NCBI GenBank assembly: GCA_009991425.1
Contig: JAACWH010000036.1
Span: 1 to 56,583, forward strand
Direction of reading: 5' to 3'
Origin: Leptospira sp.
GTDB lineage: Bacteria > Spirochaetota > Leptospiria > Leptospirales > Leptospiraceae
Length of the DNA stretch: 56,583 nt
The position numbers and the translations under genes are program-made. The notes below the pieces were generated by a model that did no database searches, was not told the DNA's origin, and was given only the letters and a program-made list of their open reading frames with translations. Shown one piece after another: positions 43,360 to 52,918 of the stretch (positions are counted from its first letter, which is position 1; each line of letters begins with the position of its first letter).

Positions 43360-45231
43360 TCAGGATTCCTGAGATAAATTAAGAATGACTCGGGAAATAT
43401 GAAATTTAAAATTTTGTATTGAATTTCTTAAACCTTCATAAAGAAGAACAGATTTTTTCGCAATACCCAATCTTTCATTTTCTCTTTCTTGGCTTGTTAA
43501 ATTCGCTTCATAGCCTTCCGTCACAGAAAAAATTACTCTTTGTAAACTTGTGGAAAGAATCTCGTTTAGATTTTTTCGATTGGAAACTAATTCATCAATT
43601 AGATTCATTTCTTGGATTTTATTTGAAAGGTATTCTGGATTCTCAGACCCCGATTCTATGTTTTTATAAATTAAAGTACTTAATTTGAAACCTTTCTCCA
43701 CCTGTGGTAAGAAATCTTTCAATTGAGTATGCAATTCTTTTAAACTATTTTCTAAGGCCTTAGGTTTGGCCCAGGTTTTATCTTCTTTGCAAATAGAATC
43801 AATCTTTTCTTTAAGATTTAGAGCGGAAGAATTTTCTTCCTGTTTTCTAAACTGCCTTCCAAATTCATTTTGGAAGTTGGAATTCTTAAGACCTTCGATT
43901 TTAAGTCCTGATTTTGTAAGATTAATTGTATCTTTAGCATTTTCTTGAAACCAATTTCTAAAGATTACTAATTTTTCATTTGTATGAATCTTTTTATCAT
44001 CTAAGCTAATTTCCCATAATTTAGGTAAGGCGGTAAGTTGAAAATGGTTGTGTTTTTCTCTTCGAAATTTTCTTGTCTCAAGGTGATTCAATCTCTCTTC
44101 TAAGATTGCTCCTTTTGCATGTGCTAAGTTATGCGAGAAAGCCAAATCCTGCCCAGTAATATAAATATTTTCTGCCTCCATAAGCCTTGCTAAAGCAATA
44201 GCATTGGTTGAGACTGAACCACCATATGGAATTTCGCCTATCTCATTTTCTGAAATTTCATCAAGAATCTTTATAAACGGAAAAGGTGAAGACGAAAAGA
44301 AACCTTGTCTAGGACCTATATTCAATCGAAGACTTAAATATGTGGATGTTGGATCAATAACTAATTTTCCTCTTCCATTATAGCCTTCCAAATAAAAGCT
44401 GTTTAATGCTTGAGGATCAACAGAGTAAATTAGATCAGGTTCTATTCCTGCTGCTTCCAATATTGCTAGTGCCGTGTCTACTGCTATAAGAAGAAAGCTA
44501 TTTCTATATTTTAAGATATCTGGTAGACTTTCAGTTAATGATGGACCTGCACAGACAACAAGAATATTGCACTTTTTGGCAATCCCAAATAGTCGAGAAA
44601 CTGGGTGTAACTTAGTAAGGCTGGGTAGATTAAGAATCATATTCTTAGTCCAGATTTTTTCGAATCGGACTAAAGTTGCCAGATTAACGTCTTTCTTATG
44701 AAAGAATTTCTCACAGAGAAATTTGATAGCTTGGTAATTTTTTTCTTTCCATTGAAAGCTTGCTCTATGAGGAACTAAGGTAACTGGAGTTGTACTTTTG
44801 CCTTTAAAAGTTTCATATAAATCATCCTCAGAAATGGGTTGAATTAGAATCTGTAATTGTTGACTTTTTAAGTAGGGACTGTAATCAAAAAGGCTTAATG
44901 CAATTTTAACTATTCTCGAATCTGACTCTAGCCAACATTGTGTTAAATTTTCTCTGTTTAATGATTCTTGAACAATGTATCCTAAACCAGCACCTATGTA
45001 TAAATAAATCCTTTCTCTACCATCATTAGGAAGTTCAGTAGCAAATCGATTTGCTTCTTTAATCGGATCATGTTTGCTGTGTAAATATTGATTATCAATT
45101 TTTAGAATGGGAATTTTAGTTTTGGATTCTTCCAAAAGCAATTCATCCATTTCGGATTCTTTTATGTTTATTAATTGCTTTTGGATTTTCTCACTAAGGT
45201 ATTGAAAATTATTCTGATAAATAGGATTCAT
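43360..45231 (-). CDS. DUF115/MptE-like protein, Maf-type motility accessory factor
   Basis: The 623-residue cytoplasmic protein has a Rossmann-like N-terminal part (ERIYLYIGAGLGYIVQESL), a second core with NILVVCAGPSLTESLPDI (about 222) and LLIAVDTALAILEAAGIEPDL, then PYGGSVSTNAIALARLM and YITGQDLAFSHNLAHAKG. These are DUF115 (MAF_flag10 / 6-hydroxymethylpterin pyrophosphokinase MptE-like) blocks. In Campylobacter and other flagellates Maf proteins glycosylate flagellin with nonulosonic acids. The C-terminal 170 residues are helical. The start overlaps the PBP gene stop by 4 bases. Confidence 0.86.
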   Translation of the reverse strand: MNPIYQNNFQYLSEKIQKQLINIKESEMDELLLEESKTKIPILKIDNQYLHSKHDPIKEANRFATELPNDGRERIYLYIGAGLGYIVQESLNRENLTQCWLESDSRIVKIALSLFDYSPYLKSQQLQILIQPISEDDLYETFKGKSTTPVTLVPHRASFQWKEKNYQAIKFLCEKFFHKKDVNLATLVRFEKIWTKNMILNLPSLTKLHPVSRLFGIAKKCNILVVCAGPSLTESLPDILKYRNSFLLIAVDTALAILEAAGIEPDLIYSVDPQALNSFYLEGYNGRGKLVIDPTSTYLSLRLNIGPRQGFFSSSPFPFIKILDEISENEIGEIPYGGSVSTNAIALARLMEAENIYITGQDLAFSHNLAHAKGAILEERLNHLETRKFRREKHNHFQLTALPKLWEISLDDKKIHTNEKLVIFRNWFQENAKDTINLTKSGLKIEGLKNSNFQNEFGRQFRKQEENSSALNLKEKIDSICKEDKTWAKPKALENSLKELHTQLKDFLPQVEKGFKLSTLIYKNIESGSENPEYLSNKIQEMNLIDELVSNRKNLNEILSTSLQRVIFSVTEGYEANLTSQERENERLGIAKKSVLLYEGLRNSIQNFKFHISRVILNLSQES

Positions 45232-47042
45232 TTTTCTAAAGTTAATCGCATAACAGTCTTATCATTAATAGGCTCACCAGGTTTAGGACTCTGATCCATT
45301 ACAAAACCGTTTCCAGATACTGTGAATCGAATTTTAGAATCTTTCAATGCCGCTATTGCCTCTATTAAGCTAAGTCCAATTAAGTTTGGAGCGAGATTTG
45401 GATTGAGAAGGAACTTTTTCGGTTGGATATGTTGCAATTTGTAACTAAGCAAGGGCTCATTTCGATCGAGTAGCGGTAAGATTCCTTCAACAACTTCTCG
45501 AAATACAGGGGCAGCCAAGCCTCCTCCTGAATAGACATTGCCTGCTGGTTCGTCAAAGAGAATTAATCCAACAATCTTAGGATTTTCTGCGGGGAAAAAT
45601 CCAAGAAAGGATGCAGACCAAAGCCCGTCCTGGTAACCTTTTCCTGGAGTTGCCTTTTGGCCTGTTCCAGTTTTACCTGCAATACTAATATCTGCTAGGT
45701 AAGCATTTTTGCCAGTGCCTGATTTTACTACCTTAGTCATAGCTCGAAGTATGGAATCTCGTGAGGCTTTTTTTATTCCCACATCATCCGACTTTATTCC
45801 GAATTGGTGAACTAATTCTCCATAAGAATTCGTGATTTTTGTAACTGGACGTGGATTGATAAATCTTCCTCCATTCACAACACTAGCAGCAGAGGAAACG
45901 AGTTGAATGGGTGTTACAGATAATCCTTGTCCAATGGATAGAAAGTACGGTGTGGATTGCTTCCATTTACTTAATGGCGGTAGGTAGCCTTTGTTTTCAT
46001 TGCTAAGGAAGCCTGTACGTTTTCCAAAGTGAAATCTTTCTAAATAAGAATGGAATATTTTATCTGAAACTTTTTGCGAGGCTTTAATGATTCCAACATT
46101 ACAAGAATACTGGAGAATTTCTTCTAAATTAACTGATCCATGTTTGTCTGTGCAACGAATCAAAGAATTTCCGAACTCTATGTAGCCTGGGCAATAAAAT
46201 CTTTCCTTTGCACCTAGTACACCTTCGTTGGCAAGCATCAAGGCAATAAAAATTTTCATAGTGCTTCCAGGTTCATAAACATGTCGAATTGCCCAATTGG
46301 TATGATTGACTGATGGATAATTATTGTAATGATTAGGATCAAAATTTGGATAACTCGCCATTGCTAAGATATCTCCATTGTCTATATCCATGAAGATTCC
46401 AATCGCTCGCGTTGATTCTGTTTTTCTATAAGCTTTTCCTAGGGCTTTCTCAAGATTGTATTGGATTAAGCTATCGATTGAAAGATGAATATCATTGCCT
46501 CTTTCAGAAGAACTATTAGGAGTTGACATCAATTCTAGATTGAATTCATTTTCAAGTCCAGCAAGAGCCTTATCATCATCCAAACCAGTAAATCCAATAA
46601 GATTGGAAGCAAGATTTACTTGGGGATAGATTCTTTTAAATTCTTTTTCAATACGAACGCCAGGTAATGCGAGATTAGCAATTTTTTTACCAATATCTTT
46701 ATCTATCTCTCGTTTTAGTAAAAAGTAATTAGATTTTTCTTTGATAGTAGTTTGAAGTTTTTCTTGAGGAATATTTAAAGGTTCGGAAAGATATTGGGCA
46801 GTGAAAAAGGGATCATAAACATTTGCAGGATTGATTCCTACTGTTGCAGATTCAGTAGAGACAGCTAATTCAATTCCTCTCTTATCGAGTATCATACCAC
46901 GTTTAATATTTTTGTTAATTTGGTAGTTTTTGATTTTGTCGTTGAAAAATACTAAATAAATTACTCTAATAAGAAGCAAATTAAATAGAAGAAAGATAAA
47001 ACCTATAAAATAAGTTAGACGAGATTTCTGAAGATTCATCAT
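45228..47042 (-). CDS. Class B penicillin-binding protein (transpeptidase) with one PASTA domain
   Basis: The 604-residue protein has one membrane helix (about 10-32), a PBP dimerisation domain (about 50-200) and a transpeptidase domain with S-x-x-K in EPGSTMKIF (about 264), S-x-N in YSCNVG (about 318) and KTGTGQK (about 458). It ends in a single PASTA-like domain (LIGLSLIEAIAALKDSKI). It cross-links peptidoglycan at septum or cell cylinder. It is FtsI-like but lies outside a division cluster. A 4-base overlap joins it to lepB upstream and to the Maf-like gene downstream. Confidence 0.93.
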   Translation of the reverse strand: MMNLQKSRLTYFIGFIFLLFNLLLIRVIYLVFFNDKIKNYQINKNIKRGMILDKRGIELAVSTESATVGINPANVYDPFFTAQYLSEPLNIPQEKLQTTIKEKSNYFLLKREIDKDIGKKIANLALPGVRIEKEFKRIYPQVNLASNLIGFTGLDDDKALAGLENEFNLELMSTPNSSSERGNDIHLSIDSLIQYNLEKALGKAYRKTESTRAIGIFMDIDNGDILAMASYPNFDPNHYNNYPSVNHTNWAIRHVYEPGSTMKIFIALMLANEGVLGAKERFYCPGYIEFGNSLIRCTDKHGSVNLEEILQYSCNVGIIKASQKVSDKIFHSYLERFHFGKRTGFLSNENKGYLPPLSKWKQSTPYFLSIGQGLSVTPIQLVSSAASVVNGGRFINPRPVTKITNSYGELVHQFGIKSDDVGIKKASRDSILRAMTKVVKSGTGKNAYLADISIAGKTGTGQKATPGKGYQDGLWSASFLGFFPAENPKIVGLILFDEPAGNVYSGGGLAAPVFREVVEGILPLLDRNEPLLSYKLQHIQPKKFLLNPNLAPNLIGLSLIEAIAALKDSKIRFTVSGNGFVMDQSPKPGEPINDKTVMRLTLEK

Positions 47043-47644
47043 TTAAATGTATAGAAAACCGTTCCACGCATTTTTTCTAAGGGAACCAGACCAAAAGATC
47101 TTGAATCAGTACTGTATTCTCTATTATCACCTAACAGTAAATAGTATCTGTCTGGGATTCTTCCTGACTTTTGCATTTCTAAGAACGGACTGTTCGGAAA
47201 TTGGTAGAGCATACTGTTCGAAGGTTCTGAAGTTAGGGAACCGTCGGGTATATAATCTTCATTGAGTATATTGGATTCTATCATCACCTTACCGAAATTA
47301 ATTTCGTAGTATTCCGAAGGTTCACCAACTAGTCTTTTGATGCTGGTTTCTCCATTTTGGTCTTCAAATATCACAATATCAAGTCGATTGAGAGTAGGAC
47401 TTCCGTAAATAAAATCAAATGGGAAAAAATCTCCAAAAACAGGAAAGCCTAGCTTACTTACAAAAACTATGTCGCCATTTCGAAGTGTGGGCGCCATGGA
47501 ATTACCACTTACAACATAGATTTGAAAGAAAAAAGTCCTGATTAATATTGCAATGATCGCTAAAATTAGAAAATAACGAAATCTTCGCAGTAATTTAGAA
47601 TAAGGTTTTTGGTTCAATTTCTCTTTGTTCTCTCGCTTCCCCAT
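47039..47644 (-). CDS. lepB: Signal peptidase I
   Basis: The 201-residue protein has one membrane helix (about 20-40), catalytic Ser in VSGNSMAPTL (about 56), Lys in TSIKRLVGEP (about 106), and the GDNREYSTDSR box (about 172-182). It cleaves signal peptides of exported proteins. It is the first gene of a minus-strand operon with a PBP and a Maf-like protein, overlapping the PBP gene by 4 bases. It is 47 bases from the divergent thrC start. Confidence 0.96.
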   Translation of the reverse strand: MGKRENKEKLNQKPYSKLLRRFRYFLILAIIAILIRTFFFQIYVVSGNSMAPTLRNGDIVFVSKLGFPVFGDFFPFDFIYGSPTLNRLDIVIFEDQNGETSIKRLVGEPSEYYEINFGKVMIESNILNEDYIPDGSLTSEPSNSMLYQFPNSPFLEMQKSGRIPDRYYLLLGDNREYSTDSRSFGLVPLEKMRGTVFYTFK

Positions 47645-47691
47645 AAAAAATCGTGGAATTTCTTCTACAATATAAAAACATTAGAATCTGC

Positions 47692-49032
47692 ATGTCTTTA
47701 GCAACATCAAAATTTAACGCAGAATTCCATTGTATCAAAGAAGGATGTGGCCACAGCTATCCTTTAAATGAAATCATTTATACTTGTAAAGAAGATGGAG
47801 AGCTTTTAGAAGTTTCCCATGATATGGAACAACTTTCCCAAATTTCGGGCAAAGAATGGAGGGAAAAATTTGATTCCCGACTAGGCTCGATACGGGCTCC
47901 TTTCAATTCTGGTGTTTGGTCCAAAAAAGAGTGGGTTCTTCCTAACATTGATGATGCAAATATTGTAACATCTGGAGAAGGAAATTCTCATTTGTATGAT
48001 ACGGGAAGACTTGCGAAAGAATTGGGTCTCTCAGGATTATTTGTAAAGCAATGTGGAATTTCTCATACTGGAAGTTTCAAAGATCTTGGCATGACAGTTT
48101 TGGTTTCTCAGGTAAACCAAATGCGTTCAGAAGGACAAGATATCCAAGCTGTTGCCTGCGCTTCTACTGGAGATACATCAGCTGCTTTAGCCTCCTATGC
48201 TGCAAAAGCTGGTATACCATCGATTATTTTTCTACCAGCCAACAAGGTTTCAGCAGCACAATTGATCCAACCAGTCTCAAATGGTGCTCTTGTTTTAGCA
48301 CTTGATACTGATTTTGATGGCTGCATGAACATTGTAAGGCAAGTAACTCAAAGAAAAAATATCTATCTTGCGAATTCCATGAATTCATTAAGAATAGAAG
48401 GTCAGAAAACCATTTCAATTGAAATTGCCCAACAATTAGGCTGGGAGGTTCCAGATTGGGTTGTAATTCCTGGTGGTAATTTGGGAAATGTTTCCGCTCT
48501 TGGAAAAGGCTTCGAAATGATGCTAGATCTTGGTTTGATAGATAAATTGCCAAGAATCTGTTTAGCGCAGGCAGCAAATGCAAGTCCACTTTATGAGTCT
48601 TTCAAAAATGGGTATAAGGATTTTTCCCCAGTAACAGCTAAGAAAACCTTAGCAACGGCAATTCAAATTGGCGACCCAGTTTCTGTTAAAAAAGCAGTTC
48701 GTATTCTAAAGAAATTCAATGGTGTCGTAGAAGTTGCAACAGAAGAGGAACTATCGGATGCTGCACACAGAGCGGATCGATATGGTTTGTACAATTGCCC
48801 TCATACAGGTGTTGCTTTGGCCGCTACATTCAAATTAGTCCAATCAGGAAAAATTGCAAAGAATGATAAAGTAGTTGTCATTTCTACTGCACATGGATTA
48901 AAATTTACAGAATTTAAAGTTCAGTACCATAATGCTGCGATTCCTAAGACGGATTCTCGTCTAATCAACCATATTGTTGAATGTGAAGCCAATATTGAAA
49001 AGGTAATGAAAGCTTTAGAATCAAGGATCTAA
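47692..49032 (+). CDS. thrC: Threonine synthase
   Basis: The PLP enzyme of about 446 residues makes threonine from O-phosphohomoserine. An N-terminal Cys-containing segment (FHCIKEGCGHSY, ...YTCKED) is typical of the long class. PLP Lys lies in GISHTGSFKDLGM, the phosphate loop in VIPGGNLGNVSALGKG, and ACASTGDTSAALASYAAKAG binds substrate. The start is ATG 47692 (MSLATSKF); the GTG at 47653 would add 13 residues without homology sense. The HATPase gene starts 2 bases after its stop, which is an odd pairing of metabolism and signalling. Confidence 0.96.
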   Translation: MSLATSKFNAEFHCIKEGCGHSYPLNEIIYTCKEDGELLEVSHDMEQLSQISGKEWREKFDSRLGSIRAPFNSGVWSKKEWVLPNIDDANIVTSGEGNSHLYDTGRLAKELGLSGLFVKQCGISHTGSFKDLGMTVLVSQVNQMRSEGQDIQAVACASTGDTSAALASYAAKAGIPSIIFLPANKVSAAQLIQPVSNGALVLALDTDFDGCMNIVRQVTQRKNIYLANSMNSLRIEGQKTISIEIAQQLGWEVPDWVVIPGGNLGNVSALGKGFEMMLDLGLIDKLPRICLAQAANASPLYESFKNGYKDFSPVTAKKTLATAIQIGDPVSVKKAVRILKKFNGVVEVATEEELSDAAHRADRYGLYNCPHTGVALAATFKLVQSGKIAKNDKVVVISTAHGLKFTEFKVQYHNAAIPKTDSRLINHIVECEANIEKVMKALESRI

Positions 49033-49034
49033 TC

Positions 49035-49790
49035 TTGTCGATAGTTGATGTAGAGATACCTAAATTAGAAAAAGATCAAATTGATCAGGCGATTTCGGAA
49101 GGTAAAAAGCTTTCCCTAATAACCTATGTCTTAGGCAATCTCGGTGAAGCTAAACTTAAATACGTACTCGAAAAGACCCTTACTAAGTATGGACGACAAG
49201 ATCTTATGGAATTGTTCTATACTGCAGCCAAAGAACTTATTGCCAATTCAACAAAAGCTGCTATCAAACGAATGATTTTTGAAGAAATGGGACTCAATAT
49301 TACTGAGGAACTCGACTATCGAAAGGGAATGGAAAGGTTTAAAAATTATTTGAACGAAAGGAAGTTCCCTGCTTATAGAAGTAAAATGAAGGAAAATAAT
49401 TATTTCATTAAAATTTCATTCATTCACTCAGAAGACAGTGTTGCTCTATTAGTTATTAATAATTTTTCATTAATTCCGGTAGAAGAAGATCGCGTTAAAG
49501 AAAAATTTGAACATGCTAAGAAATTTGATAACTTATTTGAATTTTTTATGGCTCATGGTGATAACACCGAAGGAGCTGGTATGGGAATTACAATGGTTGA
49601 GATACTTTTGTCCCAGAGTGGATTTGATAGAAAGAATTTTATAGTTATTTCTTCCGATCTTGCAAATATAACTATAGCGAAAGTAGAGATTCCTCTGAGA
49701 CCTAATTCTGTTCTACCCGTTGTTTACAATGGTCAACAAGTTATTTCTGACTCTCTTACATTGAAGCAAATAAAGGAAGTATTATCTTAA
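49035..49790 (+). CDS. Histidine-kinase-like ATPase-fold protein without kinase domain
   Basis: The 251-residue protein starts at TTG 49035 with AAGGA 9 bases upstream. A helical N-terminal part is followed by a GHKL-type ATP-binding fold: N-box ELIANSTKAAIKR (about 75), and GDNTEGAGMGITM (about 183) as G2 box. The G1 box (DxGxG) is not seen; the corresponding place reads INNFSLI. There is no HisKA or receiver domain. It resembles a spirochaete protein group of orphan HATPases. A one-base TAATG overlap couples it to the tail-anchored gene downstream, its likely partner. Confidence 0.78.
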   Translation: MSIVDVEIPKLEKDQIDQAISEGKKLSLITYVLGNLGEAKLKYVLEKTLTKYGRQDLMELFYTAAKELIANSTKAAIKRMIFEEMGLNITEELDYRKGMERFKNYLNERKFPAYRSKMKENNYFIKISFIHSEDSVALLVINNFSLIPVEEDRVKEKFEHAKKFDNLFEFFMAHGDNTEGAGMGITMVEILLSQSGFDRKNFIVISSDLANITIAKVEIPLRPNSVLPVVYNGQQVISDSLTLKQIKEVLS

Positions 49791-50860
49791 TGCCTGATCC
49801 AGAGAATAAACCTAAAGATCAACTAAAAGTACAAGCTGAACAAATCAATATAGCATTAGAATCTGTAAATAATGAAGACCAAGCAAAAGAACTAATCAAT
49901 GGAAGAATCCAAGATGCTTTTTTATTAAAGATCAAAGTAGATGTTGAGAATCGAGCTGGTATGTTAATGGTTCTGATTTCCATGTATAAGAAAAGAATCT
50001 TGGAAGTTTATTGTTTAATTGGTAATTCTCCATTGCTACGTAAAATTCATACCTTTGAGGATTTTCAGCAACTTTCCAGAGACTTTGTAGAAGTTATTAA
50101 TGCTGGTGGTGTTGATACAAGCGTTTCTGATATGGTTGGCCGTTCTGTGTATAAGTCATTAGTAACTTCTTTTATTGAACAATCAATTCCAGCTTGGGAA
50201 AAGCGTGATGCGACTAATACTATAAATCTTTTACAACAGAGTATAATCAAACATGTGAAAGTTAACCGTGTTAAGCTTACAGCTGAAGTAGAAAGGATAT
50301 CATCTGTTAAATTTAGATATAAGAATCCTATGCAAGGAATTGTATCACCAGTTATCCCACCATTGAATGAAGATGAAGAAGCTGCTCTTAAAGAAGAACA
50401 GAGAGAATTACTTCCCTTTGAAAAATTAATAGATGCGACTGTAAAAGGTTATTCGCGTGAACTTAACTGTGAATCCATTCTCTCTCCGGTTTCAGGAGTT
50501 GAATTCGATGACTTAGTCGAAGGGCAAGAAATTTTATTTAAATTGCCTTTTTCTACGCCTGATGATAAAACAACAGCTAAAGCATTAGATGTTGTTGATA
50601 AGGATGGAAATTTATTACCTATAATTGGAAAGTTCATAACCATAGTTAATGGAAAAAGTGAATACCACATCCTTGCGGAAGGTCCTGCGAATACCGTCCT
50701 CCATTCTATCGAAGAAAGACCAGTTAGAATTGCAACTCCCAAGAAACTTATCAAAAAGAAGCTTGATAAAAGTCAAACTCCAGCTAATAATATGGGTCTT
50801 CTTGTAATCGCGGGTGCAGCCATTCTGATAATGTTAGTTTTAATTTTATTTTTAATTTAG
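49790..50860 (+). CDS. Tail-anchored cytoplasmic protein of unknown function
   Basis: The 356-residue soluble protein has a single C-terminal membrane helix (MGLLVIAGAAILIMLVLILFLI in two parts), so it is probably tail-anchored in the inner membrane with its bulk in the cytoplasm. The N-terminal half is helical; the middle has a PilZ-like feel (KGYSRELNCESILSPVSG, FDDLVEGQEILFKLPF) but no RxxxR/DxSxxG signature. It is coupled to the HATPase gene upstream and followed by a DISM histidine kinase, so a signalling role is likely. No family recognised with confidence. Confidence 0.75.
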   Translation: MPDPENKPKDQLKVQAEQINIALESVNNEDQAKELINGRIQDAFLLKIKVDVENRAGMLMVLISMYKKRILEVYCLIGNSPLLRKIHTFEDFQQLSRDFVEVINAGGVDTSVSDMVGRSVYKSLVTSFIEQSIPAWEKRDATNTINLLQQSIIKHVKVNRVKLTAEVERISSVKFRYKNPMQGIVSPVIPPLNEDEEAALKEEQRELLPFEKLIDATVKGYSRELNCESILSPVSGVEFDDLVEGQEILFKLPFSTPDDKTTAKALDVVDKDGNLLPIIGKFITIVNGKSEYHILAEGPANTVLHSIEERPVRIATPKKLIKKKLDKSQTPANNMGLLVIAGAAILIMLVLILFLI

Positions 50861-50917
50861 TAATAAAAATTTCAAAATTAAAAATAGTTTATTAATTGAA
50901 AGTAAGAGTATGAGTTT

Positions 50918-52918
50918 ATGAAAATATATAAAAATATTACTCATCTTTCCATTATAGCTATTTTATTTAGTCAATTTTTTACTTGTAAATTGTCTTCTGA
51001 TTCAAAGTTGAATGCAAAGGCAGTTAACGGAATTTTAGATCTTAGAAACTGGAATTTAAATAAATATCCTACTGTAAATTTGGATGGTGAATGGCATTTC
51101 AATCCTGGATTCGTAGACTTCCATTCAGAAAATATTCCTAAAAGCATAATCAAAGTTCCTAGCACATGGAATAATCATGATCATTTTGGTAAAATTCAAT
51201 TAGGAGAAGGTATAGGAACTTACTCCTTAAAGCTTCTTTTACCTAAAGATTCTAAAAATTTGATTTTTCAATTCAATGATACTTCAACAGCATTCAATTT
51301 TTATATTAATGGTGTTCTAGTAAAACAAAATGGAATAATAGGTAAGTCTCGTGCTGAGATGGTTCCATCTTATAAACATCCTAGTTTACCGCTCGATCAT
51401 TCATTCGGTGATGAGATTGAGATAAATATCCAGATGTCAAATTATTACCATCCAACTGGCGGATTACGAAAATCTATCAATCTATCTGATATCCAGTACT
51501 TTAATGAAACCAATAAGAAAGAAGTTGCTGTAGGTTGGTTAGTATTCGGAGCAACATTTATGATGGGATTATATCATTTTATTATTTTTTTAATGCGTAA
51601 ATCTGATAAATCTGCATTAATGTTTTCAATTTTTTGCCTGGATGTAAGCTTTAGAACATTTTTTACGGGATCAGTTTTCTTATATGAAATCCTACCAGAC
51701 AAGTACTGGGTATTAATTCATAAGTTAGATTTATTATCATTTGTTATTTCTTTGCCTTTCTTTGTACTTTTCCTACAATCTATATTTCCTGATGAAGTTC
51801 ATAGAGTTTTTATTAAAACTGTCTCAATATTAGGAATTGTATTCTCATTGATTGTACTTTTGACATATTCTAATTTTTATATGTCTGTTATTAAATACTA
51901 TCAGCTAATGATGGTTATCGGAATTATTTATTGTGTCTATATATTAATTATAGCCTTAGTCCAGGAAAGGGAAGGTAGTATAATATTTTTTATTGGATCG
52001 GTAATCCTCTTTATAGTCGCTATCAATGATATTTTAAACCAAATGTTAGTTATTCGAACTGGATATTATGCAAATTGGGGATTGCTAATTTTTCTCTTCT
52101 CTCAAACAATCATGCTATCTAGAAGATTTTCAATTGCATTTTATCGACAAGAAGAATTGCAAAAATCACTAGAAATAAAAGTTCAAGAAAGAACGCTTGA
52201 ACTAGAAAATGCTAAATTATTAGCAGAAAAAGCGAATAACCTTAAAGATAAATTTATCTCTTTAGTTTCCCATGATTTAAAATCGCCAATTGCATCTGTT
52301 ATAGGAATTCTTAGTATATTAAAGAAAGATATGAAAGATATGACAGATGATCAGAAATTCGATTTTTTAGAAAGGGCAGAAATGAGTTCTAGAAATTCAA
52401 TGAACTTAATTGGAACTTTATTAGATATCAATCGCTTGCAATCAGGGAAATTTGAATTAGAAATTGTGAGTTACCCAGCTTACAAAGAAGCTGAGAAAGT
52501 AATTGATAAACTTTGGTCTCAGATTCACCAGAAGAAATTAATTATTGAGAATAAAATAGATAAAAATTTGCTTATAGAGGCAGATTTAAATTTATTAAAT
52601 GAAGTGTTTATAAATCTATTAGCAAATTCAATAAAATTTTCTAGAATAGGAGGTATAATTATTATTGATTCTTTAAACTTAATGGATGGTATCGAATTTT
52701 CTATAGAGGACTTTGGAATAGGTATTGATTCAGAAATTTTACCTTACATTTTTGAAAAGGAAATTAAAACAAGCACTACTGGAACCTTAGGAGAACCTGG
52801 AACAGGATTAGGTTTGCCTTTAGTTTATGATATCATCACGGCATTTCAGGGCATGATTTCGATCAACTCCACAAAAGACAAGGGAACTAAAATTACTTTT
52901 ACTTTCCCCTCAAAATAA
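50918..52918 (+). CDS. 7TM-DISM sensor histidine kinase
   Basis: The 666-residue protein has a lipoprotein-like N-terminus (LFSQFFTC), an extracellular DISMED2-type domain (LDGEWHF, VPSTWN, about 30-195), seven membrane segments (about 205-410), a coiled coil, HisKA with His452 in LVSHDLKSPIAS, and HATPase_c (INLLANSIKFS; EDFGIGID; GEPGTGLGL). No receiver domain. The receptor half is related to that of the cyclase at 588, so the same kind of sensor is wired to two outputs in this window. No response regulator gene is adjacent. The stop touches the convergent hemerythrin gene. Confidence 0.93.
   Translation: MKIYKNITHLSIIAILFSQFFTCKLSSDSKLNAKAVNGILDLRNWNLNKYPTVNLDGEWHFNPGFVDFHSENIPKSIIKVPSTWNNHDHFGKIQLGEGIGTYSLKLLLPKDSKNLIFQFNDTSTAFNFYINGVLVKQNGIIGKSRAEMVPSYKHPSLPLDHSFGDEIEINIQMSNYYHPTGGLRKSINLSDIQYFNETNKKEVAVGWLVFGATFMMGLYHFIIFLMRKSDKSALMFSIFCLDVSFRTFFTGSVFLYEILPDKYWVLIHKLDLLSFVISLPFFVLFLQSIFPDEVHRVFIKTVSILGIVFSLIVLLTYSNFYMSVIKYYQLMMVIGIIYCVYILIIALVQEREGSIIFFIGSVILFIVAINDILNQMLVIRTGYYANWGLLIFLFSQTIMLSRRFSIAFYRQEELQKSLEIKVQERTLELENAKLLAEKANNLKDKFISLVSHDLKSPIASVIGILSILKKDMKDMTDDQKFDFLERAEMSSRNSMNLIGTLLDINRLQSGKFELEIVSYPAYKEAEKVIDKLWSQIHQKKLIIENKIDKNLLIEADLNLLNEVFINLLANSIKFSRIGGIIIIDSLNLMDGIEFSIEDFGIGIDSEILPYIFEKEIKTSTTGTLGEPGTGLGLPLVYDIITAFQGMISINSTKDKGTKITFTFPSK

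Noticed and set aside
47645..47691. Possible leader or riboswitch for thrC
   Set aside because: Only 47 bases separate lepB and thrC; no room and no recognisable riboswitch or attenuator.
48224..48589. 121-codon open frame antisense to thrC
   Set aside because: It is contained in the threonine synthase gene and shows no domain or start signal.
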